A DNA stretch of 64,000 nt from Woeseiaceae bacterium. GTDB taxonomy: Bacteria; Pseudomonadota; Gammaproteobacteria; Steroidobacterales; Woeseiaceae. A program made the translations under genes and the position numbers. This document shows, piece by piece, positions 21,365 through 31,143 of the stretch (position 1 is the first letter of the stretch; every line of letters begins with the position of its first letter). The notes beneath the pieces are model-generated. The model was not told the DNA's origin, did no database searches, and worked only from the letters and a program-made list of their open reading frames with translations. The DNA is taken from positions 1-64,000 of the forward strand of contig JANQLK010000007.1 of NCBI GenBank assembly GCA_028280615.1. Direction: 5' to 3'.

Positions 21365-21964
21365 TCAGCGGTCGATCGCCCGCCACGCGTCACGAGTATC
21401 GACGACACGTGTTTCACCCGAATGAAGGCCATCCAGCGTCCACGGGCCGATCTGCCAGCGTATCAGGCGCAGGGTCGGCAGCCCAACCGCCGCGGTCATG
21501 CGCCGAATCATGCGATTGCGGCCTTCCCGCACGCCGATTTCGAGCCAGGTGTCAGGCACGGACTTACGCACCCGGATCGGCGGGTTGCGAGGCCAGAGTC
21601 CCTCGGGCTCGTCGATTTCTCGCGCGCCGATGGCCCTGGCCGTGCCGTCCTTGAGGTGCACGCCGCGCTCGAGTCGTGCGAGCCGAGCCGCATCCGGCCG
21701 GCCCTCGACCTGGACCCGGTAGACCTTGGCGACCCCGGAGCGCGGCTGGCTGATTCGCGCCTGCAGCCGGCCGTCGTCGGTCAGCAGCAGCAGCCCTTCG
21801 CTGTCATAGTCGAGACGGCCGGCCGGGTAGACGCCTGGCGCGTCGACGTAGTCGGCGAGCGTCTGCTTCTCGGGGTCCGTGAACTGCGAGAGCACGCGAA
21901 ACGGCTTGTTGAGCAGGATGAGCGGCACGCGGAAGAGGCTACGCGAGCGGCGCGCTGAAATCAT
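21365..21964 (-). CDS. rluE: 23S rRNA pseudouridine synthase, RluE type
   Basis: A 199-residue single-domain pseudouridine synthase of the RsuA/RluE group without an S4 domain. The catalytic motif GRLDYDSEGLLLLT carries the active-site Asp; ILLNKPFRVLSQF and GVREGRNRMIRRMTAAVG are the other family blocks. RluE modifies U2457 in 23S rRNA in E. coli. It diverges from icd, as rluE does in several gammaproteobacteria. The start ATG at 21964 may be slightly early: the core begins at VPLILLNKPF. Confidence 0.88.
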   Translation of the reverse strand: MISARRSRSLFRVPLILLNKPFRVLSQFTDPEKQTLADYVDAPGVYPAGRLDYDSEGLLLLTDDGRLQARISQPRSGVAKVYRVQVEGRPDAARLARLERGVHLKDGTARAIGAREIDEPEGLWPRNPPIRVRKSVPDTWLEIGVREGRNRMIRRMTAAVGLPTLRLIRWQIGPWTLDGLHSGETRVVDTRDAWRAIDR

Positions 21965-22044
21965 GCGAATCGAGCGCAGCAGACAGCAGGTAGGTACAAT
22001 GCTCGGCTTTCGCGGCGCCGGCCGCGCACATCACCGGAATCTCC

Positions 22045-23388
<1,344 letters not shown>

Positions 23389-23401
23389 GGCGAGCGCGGC
23401 A

Positions 23402-24043
23402 TTGTCGGAGGCCGTCTTCGATCGCGACTGTCGCGCCTGCGAACGGCTGGCCGCGTTCCTCGATGCCGTCAGCGAAAAGCACCCGGACTATTACTGCCGT
23501 CCCGTTCCGCCGTTCGGGGACGCCGATGCGCGGCTGCTCGTCGTCGGACTCGCGCCCGGGATGCACGGCGCCAACGCGACGGGCCGGCCGTTCACGGGCG
23601 ATCACGCGGGTATCCTGCTCTACGAGACGCTGCACCGGCACGGCTTTGCATCGCGGAGCGTATCCGTGAGCGCCGACGATGGCCTCGAGCTGGTCGATTG
23701 CCGGATCACGAACGCCGTCAAGTGCCTGCCGCCCGACAACAAGCCCGTCGGCGCCGAGATCAACACCTGCAATCCCTATCTCGCGGCCGAGCTCGGCACG
23801 CTGGCCAAGGGTTCGGTCGTGCTCGCGCTCGGCGGCATCGCGCATCGGGCCGTCATCAAGGCCGTCGGCGCCCGTCAGGCGAGCCACAGCTTCGCGCACG
23901 CCGCGGCGCACGCGCTCGATGACTTCACGCTGCTCGACTCCTATCATTGCAGCCGGTACAACACGAACACCGGCCGGCTCACGGCCGAGATGTTCGACGC
24001 GGTGTTCGCCAAGGCGAAGACCCTGCTCGGCAGCCCAACGTGA
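23402..24043 (+). CDS. Family 5 uracil-DNA glycosylase
   Basis: Base-excision repair enzyme of about 213 residues. The motif LLVVGLAPGMHGANATGRPF followed by TGDHAG is the family 5 (UDGb) active-site block, and the C-terminal DSYHCSRYNTNTGRLT region supplies the second His-containing motif. N-terminal Cys residues (DRDCRAC, YYC) and NAVKCLPP would give the iron-sulfur cluster ligands. TTG at 23402 follows a GGCGAG site and is the first start after icd; this start is uncertain. The stop overlaps the uvrC GTG by GTGA, so two DNA repair genes are translationally linked. Confidence 0.85.
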   Translation: MSEAVFDRDCRACERLAAFLDAVSEKHPDYYCRPVPPFGDADARLLVVGLAPGMHGANATGRPFTGDHAGILLYETLHRHGFASRSVSVSADDGLELVDCRITNAVKCLPPDNKPVGAEINTCNPYLAAELGTLAKGSVVLALGGIAHRAVIKAVGARQASHSFAHAAAHALDDFTLLDSYHCSRYNTNTGRLTAEMFDAVFAKAKTLLGSPT

Positions 24044-25872
24044 ACGACACGACGACATTCGACGCGAAAACGTTTCTCGGCAATCTGACCCATCGGCCGG
24101 GCGTGTATCGCATGCTCGATGCGAAGCACAAGATCGTCTACGTCGGTAAGGCGGCGGACCTGAAGAAGCGCGTGTCGAGCTATTTCCAGCGTTCGCAGCA
24201 GGACACCAAGACGGCCGCGATGATGTCGGTTGTCGATCGTGTCGAGGTGACGGTCACGAATACCGAGGCCGAGGCGCTGCTGCTCGAGTACAACCTGATC
24301 AAGCAGCACCGGCCGCGATTCAACATCGTGCTGCGCGACGACAAGAGCTACCCGTACATCTACGCATCCACCGACCACGCGTTCCCGCGGCTCCGGTTCC
24401 ATCGCGGCGCGCGCAAGGGCAAGGGACGCTATTTCGGGCCCTATCCCAGCGCCTCGGCAGTTCGCCAGACGCTAAACGAGTTGCAGAAACTGTTCATGAT
24501 CCGGCCGTGCCGGGACAGCTTCTTCCGAAACCGGTCGCGGCCCTGCCTGCAGTATCAGATCAAGCGCTGCACCGCGCCGTGCGTCGATCTGATCAGCGAA
24601 GCCGAGTACGAACGCGATTTTCAGGCCGCGCTCGAGTTTCTCGACGGCAAGAACCAGGTCGTCGTCGAGCGCTTCGTGGAGCGTATGGAGGAGGCCTCCG
24701 CGGCGCAGGACTACGAACAGGCCGCGCGTTATCGCGATCAGATCGCCAAGTTGAAGCGCGTCGAAGCCAGGCAGCTCGTGTCCCGGTCGGCCGGCAACGA
24801 TCTCGACATCTTGGGCTTCGCGTCGAACGGCGCCGTCCACTGCGTGACCCTGCTGTTCATCCGCAACGGCGCCGTGATCGGCAGCCGCGACCATTTTCCG
24901 AAGTCGCTCGGCGAGGTCGAGCGGCACAGGATCCTGAACGCATTCGTCGGCCAGTACTACCTGGGCAAGGATGCGCCGCGCGAGATCATTCTCGAAGACG
25001 AGATCGAGGATCGCGCCGTCCTCGAGGAAGCGTTGAGCGCCCGAGGCGGCCATCGAGTCGAGATTCGCAATCGCGTTCGCGGCGACCGCCAGCGCTGGCT
25101 CGAACTCGCCAACACGAATGCGCAGCAGGGCCTGAATCTGAAGGTAGCGTCGAACGCGACCGTGCGGCGCCAGTTCAAGGCGCTCGGGGACGCGCTGGAC
25201 CTGGAAGAGCCGCCCGAGCGTCTCGAGTGCTTCGACGTCAGTCACACCTCGGGCGAGGCGACCGTCGCTTCCTGCGTCGTGTTCAACGCGGCCGGGCCGC
25301 TCAAGAGCGATTACCGGCGCTTCAACCTGACACCCGATTCGGCCGGTGACGACTACGCGGCGATGGCCGAGGCCGTAAGGCGGCGCTACGAACGCGTGCG
25401 CAAGGGCGAAGTGCCGATGCCCGACGTGCTGTTCATCGACGGCGGCAAGGGCCAGCTGTCGCAGGTCATGACCGTGCTCGACGAGCTCGAGATGAGCTGG
25501 GTCAACGTCGTGGCCGTGGCGAAGGGCAGGGCGCGTCGCGCCGGCGCGGAGCGCCTGTTCGTGCCGGGCAACGAGCTGCCGCTCGAATTGCGGCCCGACT
25601 CGCCTGCCTTGCTGCTCATCCAACAGATTCGCGACGAGGCGCATCGCTTCGCGATCACGGGCCACCGCCAGCGCCGCGGCAAGGCGCGGCGTACGTCGCC
25701 GCTGGAGGCGATTCCCGGTCTGGGTCCGAAGAAACGCCGCGAGCTCCTGCGGCAGTTCGGCGGGCTGCAGGGCGTGGTCGCGGCCGGTGTCGACGATCTC
25801 GTCAAGGTCCGCGGGATAGGCCGTACGCTCGCGGAAACGATATACAATGACCTGCACGCCGACGGCACCTGA
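24040..25872 (+). CDS. uvrC: Excinuclease ABC subunit C
   Basis: Nucleotide excision repair endonuclease, 610 residues like the E. coli protein. Domains in order: GIY-YIG nuclease (about 15-95, GVYRMLDAKHKIVYVGKAAD) for the 3' incision, a Cys-rich linker (CLQYQIKRCTAPCVDL), UVR domain binding UvrB (about 200-240), RNase H-like 5' nuclease (LECFDVSHTSGEATVASC) and two C-terminal helix-hairpin-helix motifs (IPGLGPKKRRELLRQFG, VRGIGRTLAETIY). The GTG start overlaps the preceding stop. pgsA follows after 15 bp, the standard uvrC-pgsA order. Confidence 0.97.
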   Translation: MNDTTTFDAKTFLGNLTHRPGVYRMLDAKHKIVYVGKAADLKKRVSSYFQRSQQDTKTAAMMSVVDRVEVTVTNTEAEALLLEYNLIKQHRPRFNIVLRDDKSYPYIYASTDHAFPRLRFHRGARKGKGRYFGPYPSASAVRQTLNELQKLFMIRPCRDSFFRNRSRPCLQYQIKRCTAPCVDLISEAEYERDFQAALEFLDGKNQVVVERFVERMEEASAAQDYEQAARYRDQIAKLKRVEARQLVSRSAGNDLDILGFASNGAVHCVTLLFIRNGAVIGSRDHFPKSLGEVERHRILNAFVGQYYLGKDAPREIILEDEIEDRAVLEEALSARGGHRVEIRNRVRGDRQRWLELANTNAQQGLNLKVASNATVRRQFKALGDALDLEEPPERLECFDVSHTSGEATVASCVVFNAAGPLKSDYRRFNLTPDSAGDDYAAMAEAVRRRYERVRKGEVPMPDVLFIDGGKGQLSQVMTVLDELEMSWVNVVAVAKGRARRAGAERLFVPGNELPLELRPDSPALLLIQQIRDEAHRFAITGHRQRRGKARRTSPLEAIPGLGPKKRRELLRQFGGLQGVVAAGVDDLVKVRGIGRTLAETIYNDLHADGT

Positions 25873-25887
25873 ACGGAACCGCCTGTC

Positions 25888-26451
25888 TTGAAACTCAATC
25901 TCGCGACCATCCTGACGCTGTTCCGTATCGCCGCGATTCCCGTCGTCGTCGTGATGTTCTACGCGCCCTACGAGCACGCGCGGCCCGTCGCCGCGGTCCT
26001 GTTCGGCATCGCGGCCGTGACCGACCTGATCGACGGCTGGATCGCCCGGCGTTTCAACCAGATGTCGCGATTCGGCGAGTTCCTGGACCCGGTCGCCGAC
26101 AAGCTCATGGTCGTCATCGTGCTCGTCATGCTCGTGCAGGCGCAGTCCAGCCTGTTCGAGGACGTCATCGCGATGATCATCATCGGTCGCGAAATCACTG
26201 TATCGGCGCTGCGCGAGTGGATGGCGTCGATCGGCGCGCGGGCCACGGTTCGCGTGCAGTTTTCGGGCAAGCTCAAGACGACGTTCCAGATGTTCGGCAT
26301 CGCCTTCATGGTGTACCAGGAGCCGCTGTTCGGCATCGACATCTACCGGGTCGGCTACCTGCTGCTGATCCTGGCTGCGATCCTGACGATTTACTCGATG
26401 TTCGCCTATCTCAAGGCGGCGTGGCCGTCGATGCGTGAATCCGTCGAGTAG
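25888..26451 (+). CDS. pgsA: CDP-diacylglycerol-glycerol-3-phosphate 3-phosphatidyltransferase
   Basis: Inner-membrane enzyme making phosphatidylglycerol phosphate, 187 residues with about five transmembrane segments. The CDP-alcohol phosphatidyltransferase motif is complete: D-x2-D-G-x2-A-R in DLIDGWIARR, then GEFLDPVAD. It starts with TTG 15 bp after uvrC. In E. coli the glyW-cysT-leuZ tRNA operon follows pgsA; here a palindromic repeat lies right after the stop codon and the three tRNA genes are dispersed further downstream. Confidence 0.96.
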   Translation: MKLNLATILTLFRIAAIPVVVVMFYAPYEHARPVAAVLFGIAAVTDLIDGWIARRFNQMSRFGEFLDPVADKLMVVIVLVMLVQAQSSLFEDVIAMIIIGREITVSALREWMASIGARATVRVQFSGKLKTTFQMFGIAFMVYQEPLFGIDIYRVGYLLLILAAILTIYSMFAYLKAAWPSMRESVE

Positions 26452-26618
26452 CTAGCCCGCATCCGTCACCGATTGCACGGGCCCTCGCTTGTCTTTTGTC
26501 CGCACAGGGTTTTTTCCTCAGTTGGCAATACAGTAAGTATTACGCGCCTTCGGAAAAAACCCTGTGCGAACAAAATCCTGTGCGATCATCCCGCGAATCG
26601 GTGACGGATGCGGGCTAG
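26452..26618. repeat. 167-bp palindromic repeat element between convergent genes
   Basis: Perfect 23-bp outer arms (26452-26474 and 26596-26618, ending in CTAG) enclose perfect 16-bp inner arms (26502-26517 and 26552-26567: GCACAGGGTTTTTTCC and its complement). The inner stem continues with one mismatch into ACAAAA. A 34-bp centre holds the short palindrome aatacagtaagtatt. The element fills the whole space between pgsA and the TPR regulator gene; the latter's TAG stop lies within the right outer arm. A second copy of the right half opens the window. Confidence 0.88.
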
Positions 26619-28951
26619 TGTCGTGACTGGGCGTGCTGCCGCAGCTCCGCGAGCAGCGCCTCGTCATCGTCTTTCCAGCTTTCACCCGCGGAGGTGCGCA
26701 GCGCCGTCAGCATCTCGGCGGCGCGCTCGGCGTCGCCTTCGGCCAGTGTGAGCCTGGCATCGAGTCGCTTGAAGTCGTGCTCGGCGCCGGCATGCGGCCG
26801 TATCTCCTCGAGGTACCGGCGTGCGTCTTCGAGCTCTTCCGAGACGAGGCTGGACTCCGCGAGGCCGGCGCCGGCAAAGCTCAGCACCAGCGTATCGCCG
26901 TTGAGCCTTGCATAGTCGAGTGCCTGCATGAACGCCTCACGGGCCGCCCGAAGGTTCGAGTCGGCGAGATGTGCACGGCCGCTGATCCAGTGCCCGTGCG
27001 CGGTGGCGGACTTGTCGTCGCCTGCCGCGTCGCGCATCGCCGCGGAGAGCGCATGGGCGGTCGCGGAATCGCCGAGGGCGATCGATGCCCTGGCGATCCC
27101 GATCTGCGATTCGCGGACGCCGCGCGCGTCGTCGATCGCTTCGAACGCCGCAGCGGATTTCCCGAACAGCGCGATCGCTCGCGAGTAGCGGGCATCCGCG
27201 GCCTCGACGTGAGCAAGCTGCAGGTAGCCGTCGGCTACGGGCCAAGGGTCGTCGGACAAAGCGAGCGCCCCTTCGAGCAGGTCCTCGGCATTGCGCCGCG
27301 CGCGGGTCAGGTCGCCCGTGTCACGGTACACGGCCGTGATTCCGGACCTGACCGAGAGTTCGCCTTGCACGTTTCCGAGCTCCGAGTAGATGGCGGCGGA
27401 TTGCGTGTGCAGGTGGAGCGCAGTCTCGTAGTTGCCGAGCTGGCGGTTGATATTGGCGAGCCTGTTGAGCGCGGGGGCCTCGTAGCGGCGCTGGCCAAGC
27501 ACGCGGAATCCGGCGACGGCCTGCTCCGACATGACCCTCGCCTGTTCCGACTTGCCGAGGCGATTCAGTAGTCCGGCATAGTTGTTCAGGAACAGCGCCG
27601 ACGGTTCCATGCCGGAGTCGGTGTAGGTGGCCATTATGGCCTCGTAGTGTTCGGCCGCGCCGATGTCATTGCCCTGCCAGGAGTCGACGAGCGCCAGGTT
27701 GGCAAGCAGCACGGTTTTCTCGCGTGGAAGCGCGCGCTCACCGATCGCGGCAAGCCCCTCCTGAAACATCGCCTCGGCCTCGTCGAAGGCGAGCAGGTCG
27801 AGCTTTTGCCGGCCGTGGGAGTTGAGTGTCGCCACGACCGCGCGAGCGTCCCCGCCCCGGCGCGCCTCCTCGAGCAATGCCTCGAACATGCGCTCGGCTT
27901 CATCGTGTTCGCCGAGGTCACGCGTGCACAGCGCGATCTCGTAGCGCGGCCAGAACAGCTCGGGTTCCTCGGCGACGGCCAGCCGGAACATGTCACGCGC
28001 CTCGGCAATCTCGCCGCGAAGTTCGAGATCGAGCGCGCGGGCGTACAGTTCGTTGACGAACGGGTCCGTGGATACGACCGAAAACCGTTCGCTAGAGTTC
28101 GCGTCCGGGTCGCTGACGATGCCGACGATAACGTTGGCCAGGTCGGCGGCGATGCCCGCCGGAGACTGGCCGACGATGATTCGGCGCGAACGCGTGCCGT
28201 CTGCGTGCGTGACTACGGCCGTCAGGCGGTTGAGGCCGCCCTTGAGCTCGAGCGTCGTGTACAGAACGGAATTCGCGCCGGTCCGCGTACGGATCTGCTC
28301 GACGAGTTCCGGCCCCGGCGGCCGCGCGAGCGCTACGCCGTCGACGGCGGCGAGTACGCGGCCGTCCGATGCTACCGAGATTCCGCCCTCGTCGAGCATT
28401 CGCCGCATCAGGCTCATCAGGCCGAGGCGCACCCAGTCGGCTTCCTCTGCCTCATTCGCGTTGTGCACTGGCAGGACGGCGAGCGTGCCCGGCTCGAGCC
28501 GGACAGGCGTCTCGCGTCCGACGAATAGCAGAGCGCCAATCCCGACGACGATGATGGCTGCCGCGGCGATCCACATGGGCCGGCGTCGTCTGTGCGCCGG
28601 CGCCGCGGTCGGGGCTGTGCCTGCCGAGGGCGGACCGAAGTCGCCGCAATCGAGTTTTGCCACGAAGCGATAGCCATGGCCATGCAGTGTCCGGATCACG
28701 GCCTGGGCACTGGGATCGTCGCCGACGGCCCGGCGCGCCTTCATGATGGCGCGGGACAGCGCCGTCTCGCTCACGATCTGATCCGGCCAGAGCGATTCGA
28801 GGATCTCGTCCTTGGACACGGCGCGGTCACGGTGCCGCAGCAGGTAGACCAGTAGGTCGAATGCCTTGGGCTCGGTCTCGACGATCTGTCCGTCGGCCCG
28901 CAATTCGCGCGCGGAATCGTCGAGTTCGTATCGTCCGAACTTGAAAATCAC
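26615..28951 (-). CDS. CadC-like winged-helix regulator with TPR sensor domain
   Basis: A 778-residue membrane-bound transcription regulator. Residues 1-98 form an OmpR-type winged helix (ELRADGQIVETEPKAFDLL, SETALSRAIMKARRAVGDD, IRTLHGHGYRFV); a single transmembrane helix follows at about 125-147 (MWIAAAAIIVVGIGALLF). The remainder is outside: a TolB-like alpha/beta region (about 150-270) and some ten tetratricopeptide repeats (about 300-770), as in the CadC group. Start is GTG. It is divergent from the methanethiol methyltransferase gene (178 bp between), a possible target. The gene ends inside the palindromic element. Confidence 0.87.
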   Translation of the reverse strand: MIFKFGRYELDDSARELRADGQIVETEPKAFDLLVYLLRHRDRAVSKDEILESLWPDQIVSETALSRAIMKARRAVGDDPSAQAVIRTLHGHGYRFVAKLDCGDFGPPSAGTAPTAAPAHRRRRPMWIAAAAIIVVGIGALLFVGRETPVRLEPGTLAVLPVHNANEAEEADWVRLGLMSLMRRMLDEGGISVASDGRVLAAVDGVALARPPGPELVEQIRTRTGANSVLYTTLELKGGLNRLTAVVTHADGTRSRRIIVGQSPAGIAADLANVIVGIVSDPDANSSERFSVVSTDPFVNELYARALDLELRGEIAEARDMFRLAVAEEPELFWPRYEIALCTRDLGEHDEAERMFEALLEEARRGGDARAVVATLNSHGRQKLDLLAFDEAEAMFQEGLAAIGERALPREKTVLLANLALVDSWQGNDIGAAEHYEAIMATYTDSGMEPSALFLNNYAGLLNRLGKSEQARVMSEQAVAGFRVLGQRRYEAPALNRLANINRQLGNYETALHLHTQSAAIYSELGNVQGELSVRSGITAVYRDTGDLTRARRNAEDLLEGALALSDDPWPVADGYLQLAHVEAADARYSRAIALFGKSAAAFEAIDDARGVRESQIGIARASIALGDSATAHALSAAMRDAAGDDKSATAHGHWISGRAHLADSNLRAAREAFMQALDYARLNGDTLVLSFAGAGLAESSLVSEELEDARRYLEEIRPHAGAEHDFKRLDARLTLAEGDAERAAEMLTALRTSAGESWKDDDEALLAELRQHAQSRH

Positions 28952-29129
28952 CGCGAATATGCTCCCGTGTTTTCGGTCAGAAGCACGCTAACGCCCTGTT
29001 TTTGATGGTGGTCAGGAAATGGTCGGGGTTTCGTCCCGGACTGGTCAGGACGTCGACGGAGTGTACGCCCAGACTGCGTGTCAGGCCACTCGGCGTGGTG
29101 CCCGAAACCGGTCGAAAAGGGGTGTTGCC

Positions 29130-29888
29130 ATGAAACGTTCACTGATCTTCCTGTACGGCGTAGTGAGCTACGCGCTGTTTTTCGCAACCTTCCTGTACTC
29201 GATCGGCTTTATCGGCAATATCGGCGTACCGAAATCCATCGATTCGGCCCCGATCCTTAAGCCCTGGGCTTCGCTGGCCATCGACCTGGGCCTCCTTTCG
29301 CTGTTCGCCCTGCAGCACAGCGGCATGGCCCGCCCGACGTTCAAGCGCTGGCTAACCCGGTTTGTTCCGCCGCAGGCCGAGCGCAGCACCTACGTCCTGA
29401 TGTCAACGATCTGCCTCGCGCTGCTCATGTGCTTCTGGGCACCGCTCGGCGGTGTCATCTGGAACGTCACTAGCCGGGGCGGTGTCTGGACGCTCACCGG
29501 ACTGTACTTCGCGAGCTGGGGCCTTCTGCTGTACGCGACTTTCCTGCTCAATCACTTCGAGCTGTTCGGCCTGCGCCAGTCCTACGACGCGTTCATGGAC
29601 CGAGTGACGCCGCCGCTCGAGTTCCGGACGCCCGCGCTGTATCGCCTGATCCGCCATCCGATCAACACGGGCTGGCTCGGCATCGTGTGGTTCACGCCGA
29701 CGATGACAGTCACGCACCTCGTTTTCGCGGCGCTGTCTACCGCATACATTTTTGTAGGCATCAAGCTCGAAGAACGGGACCTCGAGGCCGCGCATCCCGA
29801 GTACACGCAGTACAAGGCGAAGGTCCCGGCCTTGCTGCCAAGCCCGACGCGTCGCCTGAGGGCCGATTCGGCCGTGCAGGGCGCCTGA
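29130..29888 (+). CDS. mddA: Methanethiol S-methyltransferase (MddA-like)
   Basis: Integral membrane methyltransferase of 252 residues with about six helices, in the NnrU/isoprenylcysteine methyltransferase superfamily. The N-terminal block YGVVSYALFFATFLYSIGFI, followed by GNIGVPKSID, is the pattern I recall from MddA, which methylates methanethiol with S-adenosylmethionine to give dimethylsulfide. RLIRHPINTGWLGIVWFTP, followed by E-E-R-D, is the conserved C-terminal cofactor-binding block of this superfamily. ATG 29130 has an AAGGGG site; a longer frame from 29019 lacks one. A 44-residue membrane peptide gene follows. Confidence 0.75.
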   Translation: MKRSLIFLYGVVSYALFFATFLYSIGFIGNIGVPKSIDSAPILKPWASLAIDLGLLSLFALQHSGMARPTFKRWLTRFVPPQAERSTYVLMSTICLALLMCFWAPLGGVIWNVTSRGGVWTLTGLYFASWGLLLYATFLLNHFELFGLRQSYDAFMDRVTPPLEFRTPALYRLIRHPINTGWLGIVWFTPTMTVTHLVFAALSTAYIFVGIKLEERDLEAAHPEYTQYKAKVPALLPSPTRRLRADSAVQGA

Positions 29889-29954
29889 GCCGAACGCGAC
29901 TTCGACCTCGCGACTGGCGTCATTGGAACACTGTCAATCCCCCAGGAGATCATC

Positions 29955-30089
29955 ATGAGTGTCGCGAATCCCAACCAAACACGACCCGTATTGCGTCGGC
30001 TGGGTGCTGCCGCGTTCCTGTTTTTTCTCGTCAAGGGCCTCTTGTGGATCGCCGCTCCGTTCATATTTCTGTGGCTGGCCCAAGCTTGA
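29955..30089 (+). CDS. Small membrane protein, 44 residues
   Basis: An ATG at 29955 with an AGGAGAT site 7 bp upstream begins a 44-residue product: a polar, basic N-terminus (MSVANPNQTRPVLRRLG) and one long hydrophobic stretch (AAAFLFFLVKGLLWIAAPFI). Positive charges before the helix favour an inside N-terminus. It lies 66 bp after mddA and may be cotranscribed. Its TGA stop is embedded in the -35 box of the tRNA-Gly promoter. No family was recognised; strong ribosome site and clean topology argue that it is real. Confidence 0.6.
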   Translation: MSVANPNQTRPVLRRLGAAAFLFFLVKGLLWIAAPFIFLWLAQA

Positions 30090-30113
30090 CAGCCGTGGGG
30101 CAAGAGCTACAAT
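30086..30113 (+). promoter_or_regulatory. Sigma-70 promoter of tRNA-Gly
   Basis: TTGACA at 30086-30091 and TACAAT at 30108-30113, spaced by 16 bp, sit 12 bp before the mature tRNA. The -35 box is a perfect consensus and overlaps the stop codon of the 44-residue membrane protein. Confidence 0.8.
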
Positions 30114-30125
30114 GCCGAGCCCCAG

Positions 30126-30201
30126 GCGGGAATAGCTCAGTTGGTAGAGCGCAACCTTGCCAAGGTTGAGGTCGCCGGTTCGAGCCCGGTTTCCCGCTCC
30201 A
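30126..30201 (+). tRNA. tRNA-Gly (GCC)
   Basis: A 76-nt cloverleaf with acceptor stem GCGGGAA/TTCCCGC, D arm AGCTCAGTTGGTAGAGC, anticodon loop CTTGCCAAG (GCC), T arm GGTTCGAGCC and an encoded CCA. It corresponds in identity and position to E. coli glyW, the first tRNA after pgsA, but stands alone here with its own promoter and terminator. Confidence 0.97.
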
Positions 30202-30219
30202 AGTATTTTCAATGACTTA

Positions 30220-30246
30220 GGCCGCTTTCTTAAAGCGGCCTTTTTC
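30220..30246 (+). terminator. Intrinsic terminator after tRNA-Gly
   Basis: Stem GGCCGCTTT/AAAGCGGCC with a short loop (CTT), followed by TTTTTCG. It closes the one-gene tRNA-Gly transcript. Beyond it, 30247-30429 has no recognisable gene. Confidence 0.88.
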
Positions 30247-30429
30247 GTTTGTACGGTATTGGTACGATATTCGATTCTGGACAGTCTGGAAGCCTTCTGG
30301 CGTGCTGAGTTCGACCGGGCAGGGCGTATGCGCGAGTGGACAGGAGCGGGCTACTCGACAGGTTCTGACGGTGTGCCGGGAAGATGGCAATCATTGACAC
30401 ATTCTGGTGCCCCTTTTTCGTGGCACCAC

Positions 30430-30921
30430 CTAGCCGCCCTTGATCGACTCAAAGTAGGCAATGACGTCTTTGATTACGGCCGCTGACTTCTTATTGGGCT
30501 CGTTGCCGGCGCTCCGTCCTACGTAGTTGATCCGCCGGTCCTCCATCGCCTTTTTGATCTTCCGAAGCTTCGGGTTATATACCCAGCCCTTTCCTACGTC
30601 ATCGCCGGCCCACATTTCAGCGATCGACTCGACAGAGATGGTGTCGTGACCAACGTCGGCCAGATTGCGGAGGTGCTCGATTATCTGATTGATTTCCTTT
30701 CGGGCCCCAAGCCTTTCAACTATGAAGTCGTAAGTGACGAGGGCGTAGTGAACCAAGATCATCCCGGATGCGAGGGTCGCCACGGTGATTAGTATTCGCT
30801 CTGACCAAAGTCGCCCCTCGTAGACTCCCGCAGCGTAAGCTGCGATGGCCGGCACCACGCTGAGGGCGAACCAGCTATATCCCTGGAGTGCGCGCAGGAA
30901 ATTGCCAATCTTCTGAAACAT
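30430..30921 (-). CDS. Unknown two-helix membrane protein
   Basis: A 163-residue protein with two transmembrane segments (about 13-33 SWFALSVVPAIAAYAAGV and 41-62 ILITVATLASGMILVHYALV) and a cytoplasmic C-terminal domain of about 95 residues containing ISVESIAEMWAGDDVGKG and a basic patch (PKLRKIKKAMEDRRINY). No family was recognised. It belongs to a run of three minus-strand membrane proteins downstream of tRNA-Gly whose base composition is clearly less GC-rich than the core genes, which suggests transfer. ATG start at 30921. Confidence 0.6.
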   Translation of the reverse strand: MFQKIGNFLRALQGYSWFALSVVPAIAAYAAGVYEGRLWSERILITVATLASGMILVHYALVTYDFIVERLGARKEINQIIEHLRNLADVGHDTISVESIAEMWAGDDVGKGWVYNPKLRKIKKAMEDRRINYVGRSAGNEPNKKSAAVIKDVIAYFESIKGG

Positions 30922-31143
30922 GCGGCCATTGTAGACGCAATGCAGGCTCGGCGATTCTCCCCAGTTTGCTCAGATTCACGCATGGCAAATCGTCGTCGAC
31001 GACGATCGAACTACCGCCATGCTCTCCCGCCTCTACATCGAAGCCGTGCTGGTCGATCCTGTTGCCGCCGATGCGGTTCTTGGTGGTGCGAGGCGTTGAG
31101 CGATGCTGGGGCGGCTGTGGCGTGGGCTGGGGTTGCTTTGGCA

